A stretch of DNA of 64,000 nucleotides from Paenibacillus glycanilyticus (GTDB lineage Bacteria > Bacillota > Bacilli > Paenibacillales > Paenibacillaceae), in NCBI RefSeq assembly GCF_030161375.1, contig NZ_BSSQ01000014.1, positions 405,095-469,094 of the forward strand, written 5' to 3'. The notes beneath the pieces were generated by a model, which saw only the letters and a list, made by a program, of their open reading frames with translations, searched no databases and was not told where the DNA came from. This document shows positions 57,713-64,000 of this stretch, in pieces. Every line of letters starts with the position of its first letter. The stretch's first letter is position 1. Position numbers and translations under genes: made by a program.

Positions 57713-59191
57713 ATGAAAGCCATAATCGTCATGTTCGATTCATTGAACCGCCATATGTTGCCTCCCTACGGGGGGAAGGATGTTCACGCGCCAAACTTTA
57801 GCAGGCTTGCGGACAGAAGCGTAACCTTCGACAACAACTGGGTAGGCAGCATGCCATGCATGCCGGCAAGAAGAGATTTGCTCACCGGCCGCCATAACTT
57901 CCTGCACCGAAGCTGGGGGCCGCTGGAGCCTTTCGACGATTCGTTGCCCGCATTGCTTCGGCAACATGGGGTTTATTCGCATTTGGTCAGCGACCACTAC
58001 CATTACTGGGAAGCAGGCGGTGCCACCTACCATACCCAATACACGACCTGGGACAACGTGCGGGGGCAGGAAGGCGATCCATGGAAAGGCCATGTCGCCA
58101 ATCCCGAAATTCCGGAGCATGTTCATCAATACGAAGGGTATCGCGGATGGCTGTTCCGGCAGGATTGGATTAACCGGCAATCTATGAGCACGGAGGCCGA
58201 CCATTCGCAGTCGCAGACCTTCGAGAAGGGGCTGGAATTTATGCGGACCAACCGGAGTGAAGACCGTTGGCTGCTTCAGATTGAAGCCTTTGATCCGCAT
58301 GAGCCTTTTTTTGCGCCGCAGGCTTACCGGGATCTGTATCCCCATGAATATAACGGCAAGCCCTTCGACTGGCCTAATTATGCTAAGGTACGGGAAACTA
58401 GACAGGAAATCGAGCATTGCCGCTTCGAATATTCCTCGCTGCTCAGCATGTGCGACGCATCGCTTGGCAAGGTGCTGGACGCGATGGACGAATATGATCT
58501 GTGGAAGGATACGATGCTGATCGTCACGACGGATCATGGCCTGCTCCTCGGCGAGCATGACTGGTGGGGCAAAAGCATGATGCCCTTCTACAACGAAATC
58601 GCCCGCACGCCGTTATTTCTATGGGATCCGCGTTCCGGCGACCGCGGCTCAAGATGCGGTCAATTAACGCAGATGATTGATCTTGCCCCAACGCTGCTCG
58701 AGCTGTTTGGCGTTCCGGCTACGCCGGATATGATCGGCATTCCGCTAACGGAGGCGCTTAAGGCGGACGCCGATGGAGGACGCAGTCGCGAAGCCGTGCT
58801 GTTTGGCATACACGGCGCTCACGTTAACTGCACCGACGGGCAATACGTATATATGCGCGCACCCGTGCATCCGGACAATTCGCCTTTATACAACTACACC
58901 TTGATGCCTACGCACATGGCTTCGTTATTCTCCGTAGAAGAGCTGCGCGGCATGGAATTGGCCAAGCCCTTCCCGTTTACGAAAGGCGTAAGCACGCTCA
59001 AGATCAAAGCGGACAGCTTTGTTCCCGCCCATCGGATGGGGACGCTGCTCTATGACACGGTTAGTGATCCGGGGCAGTTGCAGCCGCTGGATGACGAAGA
59101 CGCCGAGAACCGGATGAAGAAGCTGCTCGTATCGCTTATGAAGGCAAGCGATGCGCCGCCGGAGCAATATGAGCGTCTTGGCTTGGCTTAA
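57713..59191 (+). CDS. Sulfatase of the arylsulfatase/iduronate sulfatase family
   Basis: 492 aa from ATG 57713 (AAAGGAG upstream). Metal Asp in FDSLNRHMLPPYG, and the formylglycine-generating motif MPCMPARRDLLTG with Cys49, Pro51 and Arg53 (CxPxR). TTDHGLLLGEHDWWGK, the second metal motif, is complete. No signal peptide, so cytosolic. No maturase (FGE or anSME) is nearby. Located beside the sugar-binding lipoprotein and YesMN genes, which suggests sulfated-glycan use, but only by context. Confidence 0.9.
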   Translation: MKAIIVMFDSLNRHMLPPYGGKDVHAPNFSRLADRSVTFDNNWVGSMPCMPARRDLLTGRHNFLHRSWGPLEPFDDSLPALLRQHGVYSHLVSDHYHYWEAGGATYHTQYTTWDNVRGQEGDPWKGHVANPEIPEHVHQYEGYRGWLFRQDWINRQSMSTEADHSQSQTFEKGLEFMRTNRSEDRWLLQIEAFDPHEPFFAPQAYRDLYPHEYNGKPFDWPNYAKVRETRQEIEHCRFEYSSLLSMCDASLGKVLDAMDEYDLWKDTMLIVTTDHGLLLGEHDWWGKSMMPFYNEIARTPLFLWDPRSGDRGSRCGQLTQMIDLAPTLLELFGVPATPDMIGIPLTEALKADADGGRSREAVLFGIHGAHVNCTDGQYVYMRAPVHPDNSPLYNYTLMPTHMASLFSVEELRGMELAKPFPFTKGVSTLKIKADSFVPAHRMGTLLYDTVSDPGQLQPLDDEDAENRMKKLLVSLMKASDAPPEQYERLGLA

Positions 59192-59217
59192 CGAAGCCGG
59201 CAAACCTCCCTCGGGAA

Positions 59218-60831
59218 TCAGTTATCCGGATCCGGTGAATAGCCGTAATCCCGGTATTCCTGCGGAGTGACGCCTACCAGCTTCTTGAACAGGTAAGTAA
59301 AATACGCGGTTGTCTGAATGCCTACCTGTTCGGCGACCTCGTAAACTTTAATACTGGGGTCCTGCAGCAGCTTCCTGGCCCGCTCAATTCGGGTATCCTG
59401 AACAAACTCCGAGATCGTCCGGCCCATTTCCCGCTTGAACAGCACGCTAAGATAGCTGGCGTTCAAGTTGAAATGCTCCGCCAATTGCTTCACCGTCCAA
59501 TGCTCGTGAAGCCGCTCCTCGATGAACAGGGATACTCGCCGGATCAGGTTATGCTGCTGATTCAGCTGCGCCTTCTGCTCTGTATCCATGTACCGCTGCA
59601 CGTAACCGGCCAGCAGCTCCGCTAGCTGAAAGGCGCTGCCGCAATCGAGCATTTGCCGCCAGAGCAGTATGTTCCCTTCGCTATCGGGCTCGTTCTTCCA
59701 CTTCAAATGGCGGATCAGCTCTCCAAGGAAGCTCATGGCGAAGGCTTGCGCATAAGAGAAAGAAGCATTGCCGGTCGAGAGCAGCGCATCCTTGATCTTG
59801 TTCATGTATTCAGCGACCTGCTCCGCGTCTCCGGAATCCAGCCGCTTAAGCAAGCCCGGAATAAATTCGTCATGCATCCGGTAGGCCGCGAATTCGCCCG
59901 GCTCTAATTCGTTCCCGCGTACGATCTGCCCGTCGGCAAGCAGCCTCGCCTTGGTCATGCTGAACCGTATTTCCCGGTATAATAGCGGCGCATCTTCCCA
60001 TGCGGAGCCTTCTCTGCTGCAGCCAATCGTCACGCTTGCCCCGTATTGCTCCCTCATGATGGATTGTATGAATCGATATTGCTTCTCTGCCTTGGCGCGG
60101 GCTGCCGGAGCCGGGTTGACGTGAAGCGCGACAAATTCGTCAAACGAAGCTTGCGCAAGCCAGATGGAATCGTCTTGGGAGAAAGCAATCTCCACCGTTT
60201 TCTTAAAGCTGCTTCCGAGCAGCATTCGCTGCTTCGCCTCCTGCACCGAAGAGGGATTACGATCCAGGCCAAGCACGATAATCTGGTATCCGGGATCCAG
60301 CTCAGGCAGCGTCAGCAGTCCGTCCCACGATGCAAGAAGCTCATCGACGGGAAGGGATTCGGCAATCAGGTCGTCTACGAATCTCTCCTTGATAAGCTTG
60401 ACGCTGTCCGACACTTTCTTCTCAAGCTCCCGGGTCTGCTCCACGACTTCCTTCCGCATCTCAATGGCACTCCGGAAGCTTTGTAGCCGCGAAGTTACCT
60501 CTTCAATCTTGAGCGGCTTCAGCACATAAGCCTGCGCGCCGACATGGATCGCATCCTGGACGAATTCGAATTCGTTGTAGCCGCTAATCATCAAAATCTG
60601 AATATGGGGATGCAGCCGCTTGGCTTCCGCAGCAAGCTCGATCCCCGTCATGCCGGGCATGGAAACATCCGAGATCAACACGTCAAATTCCGAGTCTAGA
60701 AGAATCTCTATCGCTTCTTCTCCCGATTCTGCCGTCCGAGGGACCGCATAGCCAAGCTCTTCCCATTCGATATATCGGACGAGTCCCTGCACATGCGATA
60801 TTTCATCATCCACAATAAGTACGTTCAGCAT
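59218..60831 (-). CDS. YesN-type response regulator (receiver + AraC)
   Basis: 537 aa. Receiver with Asp8/Asp9 and phosphoacceptor Asp55 (VLISDVSMPGM), a long central helical region, and a C-terminal AraC double HTH (HFNLNASYLSVLFKREMG, QVGIQTTAYFTYLFKKLVG). ATG 60831, 2 nt behind the kinase stop, with GAAGGGG site. Expected to activate carbohydrate uptake or catabolism genes. Confidence 0.93.
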   Translation of the reverse strand: MLNVLIVDDEISHVQGLVRYIEWEELGYAVPRTAESGEEAIEILLDSEFDVLISDVSMPGMTGIELAAEAKRLHPHIQILMISGYNEFEFVQDAIHVGAQAYVLKPLKIEEVTSRLQSFRSAIEMRKEVVEQTRELEKKVSDSVKLIKERFVDDLIAESLPVDELLASWDGLLTLPELDPGYQIIVLGLDRNPSSVQEAKQRMLLGSSFKKTVEIAFSQDDSIWLAQASFDEFVALHVNPAPAARAKAEKQYRFIQSIMREQYGASVTIGCSREGSAWEDAPLLYREIRFSMTKARLLADGQIVRGNELEPGEFAAYRMHDEFIPGLLKRLDSGDAEQVAEYMNKIKDALLSTGNASFSYAQAFAMSFLGELIRHLKWKNEPDSEGNILLWRQMLDCGSAFQLAELLAGYVQRYMDTEQKAQLNQQHNLIRRVSLFIEERLHEHWTVKQLAEHFNLNASYLSVLFKREMGRTISEFVQDTRIERARKLLQDPSIKVYEVAEQVGIQTTAYFTYLFKKLVGVTPQEYRDYGYSPDPDN

Positions 60832-60833
60832 CT

Positions 60834-62633
60834 TTATCGCCCCTTCTTAATGGCTGGCTGGGCCTGGCAGGCCGGAAAATCAATCGTAACCAGCGTCCAT
60901 GCCCCCAAAGCGCTTTCGATTGTATAACGGGCATCTTCGCCAAAATAAATTGCGAGCCGCTCCTTAATATTGGTAGAGCCAAAGCCGTTGCCTTTCCCCT
61001 CATATACGCCATTGGCCAGTTGCCTGATCGTATCCCCGGAAATGCCCTGTCCGTTGTCGAACACCGACATAACGACCCGGTCGTCCCTTCTCTCTATGGA
61101 GATACGGATGAAGGCGTCCGGCTTGCGGACTATTGCCCCATGCTGATAGCAGTTCTCCACAACCGGCTGCAGCACCGTCTTGATCGTATACAAATCAAGC
61201 GCAGATTCGTCGATATCCCATTCAAGCCGGACTTTGCCCGGATAGCGGAATTGGCAGATTTCCAGGTAAGCCTTCACATGCTCTACCTCATCCCTGATTC
61301 GGATAACGCTAATCTGATTGTTCAGCGTCAGCCGGTAGAAGGTCGTTAGCGCGTCGATAATCTGAATTTGCTCCTGATCCTTGGCATCCATGGCTCGCCA
61401 GCGGAGCAGTCCCAGCGAATTATAGATAAAATGGGGATTAATCTGCGCCTGCAAAGCCCTGAAAGCCTGCTCCTTCTCCTGCAAACCGGCTTGCGTAATG
61501 TCTTCGACGAGTTTGCCTAGACGTTCGGACATCAGGTTAAACCTATTTTCCAGGTCGCCTAGTTCGTCCTGCTCGCTGTACCGGATAGCCGCTTCGAATT
61601 CCCCTCGCGACAGATCGCCCATTCGGTTGCCAAGCTTGCGGATCCGCCGAACGATATTTTGCACGACGGTCATCATCAGCGATATGGAGAGCAGCAGGAA
61701 GAAGATCGTAATTCCGGCAATTAGAAGCAGAATCCTACGGTCCTGCGTGCTGAGCTGCCTCATCGCGGTAGAGGATACAACGCTCCACCCGGAAGACAGC
61801 GGCTTGACAAGGAGCAGCTCTTTGCTATTCGTTAGATCCAGCCAATGGGCCGAATCGTTGATATTGTCCTCCGCGAGTTCCACTTGCCACTCGCTTATCG
61901 CAAGCTTCTTCCCGATCTGCTCCCGGTCGGTCGATGCCAGGATGCTCCGGTCGTTATCCACGATGAACAGGCTTCCCTTATCGTTAAAGGGACGGTCGAC
62001 CCGCTCTCCGAATACAGCGTCATAATCCAGCAAGATATATACAAGACCGAGCGGAGTTCCCGTCCTGTCTACAATCTTGTGCGTGATAACGACACGGTCC
62101 GGGCTGCCCGGCACGTTGCTCCATTTGAGCGGCTCCGATGCCGCCATGGTATCCCGATACCAAGTGCTTTCCGTTTGGCCCGCAATGATTCTCGATTCCG
62201 GGCGCCATAACAGCTGACCGTCCTGCACTAGCGTGTCATTCGTATGATAAATGCGGAAATCCAAGATGCCCGGCAAATATTTGCCCGTAAGCAGGAAGGT
62301 ACGGTCCGCGTAATTGACCGTATCCACCACTTCGGCCATATCGTCGTAATGTCTGGAGAGCCGGGCTATCAGTTCGCCGTCTGTCGCCGTTCGAACGGCC
62401 AGCAGATCGTAATTTCGTTTGCTGAAATCGGTAATCTGAGCCGTCTGCAGGACTGTCTCGTCCACGGCGGACAAATAGCTGTTGTGAAAGCCCCGGGCGA
62501 CCAGAAACGCGGAACCGCTTCCGAGCAGCAGTGTTGGCAACAGCAGGATGAGTACGTATAAGGACAAAATTTTGCCGCGGAGACTCATGCCGCGGGTAAA
62601 TCGGATGATCCATCGAGAGAGAGGGATACGCAA
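60834..62633 (-). CDS. YesM-type sensor histidine kinase
   Basis: 599 aa from TTG 62633 (AAAGGAG nine bases upstream; the frame stays open 51 codons further but without a site). TM1 about 20-42, extracytoplasmic Cache-like sensor domain, TM2 about 290-315, HAMP, His_kinase domain with NPHFIYNSLGLLRW, and ATPase with VVENCYQHG and DNGQGISGD. It pairs with the adjacent YesN regulator; together they usually sense a sugar through a binding protein such as the one upstream. Confidence 0.93.
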   Translation of the reverse strand: MRIPLSRWIIRFTRGMSLRGKILSLYVLILLLPTLLLGSGSAFLVARGFHNSYLSAVDETVLQTAQITDFSKRNYDLLAVRTATDGELIARLSRHYDDMAEVVDTVNYADRTFLLTGKYLPGILDFRIYHTNDTLVQDGQLLWRPESRIIAGQTESTWYRDTMAASEPLKWSNVPGSPDRVVITHKIVDRTGTPLGLVYILLDYDAVFGERVDRPFNDKGSLFIVDNDRSILASTDREQIGKKLAISEWQVELAEDNINDSAHWLDLTNSKELLLVKPLSSGWSVVSSTAMRQLSTQDRRILLLIAGITIFFLLLSISLMMTVVQNIVRRIRKLGNRMGDLSRGEFEAAIRYSEQDELGDLENRFNLMSERLGKLVEDITQAGLQEKEQAFRALQAQINPHFIYNSLGLLRWRAMDAKDQEQIQIIDALTTFYRLTLNNQISVIRIRDEVEHVKAYLEICQFRYPGKVRLEWDIDESALDLYTIKTVLQPVVENCYQHGAIVRKPDAFIRISIERRDDRVVMSVFDNGQGISGDTIRQLANGVYEGKGNGFGSTNIKERLAIYFGEDARYTIESALGAWTLVTIDFPACQAQPAIKKGR

Positions 62634-62677
62634 GTTGACCCGCTCCTTTCCTGATAAACGCCCAGCCGCAGCCGACG

Positions 62678-62708
62678 GAAGGGAAGCCGGCATCTCCGGC
62701 TTCCCTTC
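62678..62708 (-). terminator. Stem-loop between binding protein and kinase genes
   Basis: GAAGGGAAGCCGG/CCGGCTTCCCTTC, 13-bp stem, CATCT loop, no T-run. Likely an mRNA-processing or attenuating hairpin that keeps the kinase level below that of the binding protein. Confidence 0.6.
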
Positions 62709-62742
62709 TCTCACGGCTTGAGTTGCGCCGTATATATGTTTT

Positions 62743-64000
62743 TTATGCTCCCGGGAATTGCTTAGCCAGCAGCTGATGCCATTCATCCTTCAGTTCGCTC
62801 CAATGCGCGCGTTTCTCAAGCGCCGACTGGAATTCAGTCCATGCCGCTTCGAAGGCTTTGTCATCCTTGGCCATCATCAGCTTCGCTTTGTATTCTTTCC
62901 TCACGTTTTCCAGCTCGGGCGAATATTTCTCCCACAGGCTGCCCGGTTCGGATTTGACCAAGTCATACTTTTCCGCGACCCGAATGGCTCCCATTTTGCT
63001 GATCGCGTTAGTGAAATCGATAGTCTTCTGGCGTCCCGCTACAGAATCGGTAGCTTCGTAATTCCACCATGGGTACCATTCGTTGCTGTACGAGGACGTC
63101 GCGTAAAGCTCAGGCGTTGTGCTTGCTTTCTTCGCCGCATCGCCGGAATCATGAAGCGCCGTGTAGTTCTCGTCGATATAATGCCATTTGCCGAGCGGCT
63201 TATCGACCCAATCCCAGAACGTGCCCGCAGGTCCTTCATTGACGACTTGCTGCATTTCCGGCTTAGGCGTAAGGGTATAATCGAAAAATTTGAGTATGGC
63301 GTCGAGATTTTTTGTATTTTTGCTAATATACACGTCATCGCCCGGATTCGGATTGATGATGGAGTTAATGCCGACTTTGTCTACGCCAGCAACTTTAGGA
63401 TACGGAACAGTCTGATAATACCAAGCCGGTGCGGTTGGTCCGTTCAGCACTTCCCACAGATGAGCATCCATGTTGAAGAATCCGCCAACGTTCATCGCCA
63501 TGCGACCGGACTGGTTCTTTTCCTTGTAGCGTTCTTTTTTGTCCGTAATCGCTTCTTTGTCGATTAGTCCTTCGTTGTACATCTTGTTCATCCATTTGTA
63601 AGCTTCTTTGTATTGCGGATTATCATAGATGAACTCGTAGTCGTCGCCCTTCTTCTCCACCGGAACGACGCCACCGCCGCTGGTCGATACGCCAAACGTG
63701 TTCAGGATCACGTTCTCGTCATTAGCATCCGACAGGAAACCAAGCGGGATAAGCTTGTTGCCGGAGGCGTCCGTCTGCTGGCTTGCTGCCTTCAAATATT
63801 GCTCAACGCCTTCAATCGTAGCCAAATCCTCTTTCTTCATGCCTGCTTTCTCCAGGACGTCCTCTCGCACGAACCAGCCAAGCGATGCCCAGCCCGGCCA
63901 TGGATCTTCCGGGTTCTGGTCATACCACGTCGGTATGGACCAGATATGTCCGTCCTTATCCTTCATCGCGTCCAAATATTGCTTCGGAACCGAAGCGAGT
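62743..64000 (-). CDS. Extracellular sugar-binding protein of ABC importer (5' part outside window)
   Basis: At least 418 C-terminal residues, still open at the window edge (upstream residues read ASVPKQYLDAM). Family-1 solute-binding fold of the long LplA/YtcQ type: GHIWSIPTWYDQNP, GWFVREDVLEKAGMKKEDL, and repeated aromatic stretches (EWYPWWNYEATDS). The lipoprotein signal is not in view. Upstream permeases would be outside the window; the downstream YesM/YesN pair, 109 nt behind, is the probable sensor. Confidence 0.85.
   Translation of the reverse strand, partial: LASVPKQYLDAMKDKDGHIWSIPTWYDQNPEDPWPGWASLGWFVREDVLEKAGMKKEDLATIEGVEQYLKAASQQTDASGNKLIPLGFLSDANDENVILNTFGVSTSGGGVVPVEKKGDDYEFIYDNPQYKEAYKWMNKMYNEGLIDKEAITDKKERYKEKNQSGRMAMNVGGFFNMDAHLWEVLNGPTAPAWYYQTVPYPKVAGVDKVGINSIINPNPGDDVYISKNTKNLDAILKFFDYTLTPKPEMQQVVNEGPAGTFWDWVDKPLGKWHYIDENYTALHDSGDAAKKASTTPELYATSSYSNEWYPWWNYEATDSVAGRQKTIDFTNAISKMGAIRVAEKYDLVKSEPGSLWEKYSPELENVRKEYKAKLMMAKDDKAFEAAWTEFQSALEKRAHWSELKDEWHQLLAKQFPGA

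Overview
This window looks like chromosomal DNA of an endospore-forming, Paenibacillus-type Firmicute. The evidence is an alpha/beta small acid-soluble spore protein with a sigma-G-like promoter, LplA/LplB-type sugar uptake genes, a YesM/YesN two-component pair, a CotH-VTC-DUF4956 cluster, FabV, and strong AGGAGG-type ribosome binding sites with frequent TTG/GTG starts. No tRNA, rRNA, CRISPR array, transposase or phage integrase was seen.

Layout. 1-2.65 kb: minus-strand sugar ABC importer (binding lipoprotein, two permeases, the second cut by the window edge). 3.1-21.1 kb: an AT-rich accessory island of about 30 small genes, nearly all on the minus strand. They encode lipoproteins, GNAT and arylamine acetyltransferases, a Nudix protein, HAD, VOC, alpha/beta hydrolases, a NADAR protein, a LigT-type protein, a DUF4375-like protein and many small membrane proteins. 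About 19 copies or relics of one repeat of about 95 bp separate them. Each repeat is a left box, a GC-rich hairpin and a right box; the right box lies just behind, and sometimes inside, the stop codon of a gene. The organisation recalls integron cassettes, but no recombinase is visible.

21.4-30.2 kb: a MarR regulator with a heterodimeric ABC exporter, an NlpC/P60 endopeptidase, a GNAT, Mn-dependent pyrophosphatase PpaC, a divergent SDR/MerR pair and a Cof-type HAD. 30.2-43.1 kb: CatE-like dioxygenase, YtkL-like hydrolase, an OmpR-family two-component system, VTC/DUF4956/CotH, UbiB kinase, a phasin-like protein, a spore protein, FabV and a luciferase-like oxidoreductase. 43.3-53.1 kb: aconitase, P450 with its TetR, TerC, chorismate synthase with a divergent LysR regulator, and two TrhO tRNA hydroxylases flanking a YuzB-like gene.

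53.1-64 kb: a PrsW-like membrane protease fused to a C-terminal candidate PD-(D/E)XK nuclease toxin with a candidate immunity gene 1 nt downstream, a MerR-SDR operon, a sulfatase, then YesN, YesM and a truncated sugar-binding protein.

Three signals deserve most attention: the cassette-like array at 3.5-21.2 kb; a second family of about 108-115 bp palindromic elements (2893-3007, 21276-21389, 38136-38243) whose inner stems change on both arms while the flanking core is conserved; and the PrsW-nuclease fusion with its partner. All functional calls rest on reading motifs by eye; no database search was run.
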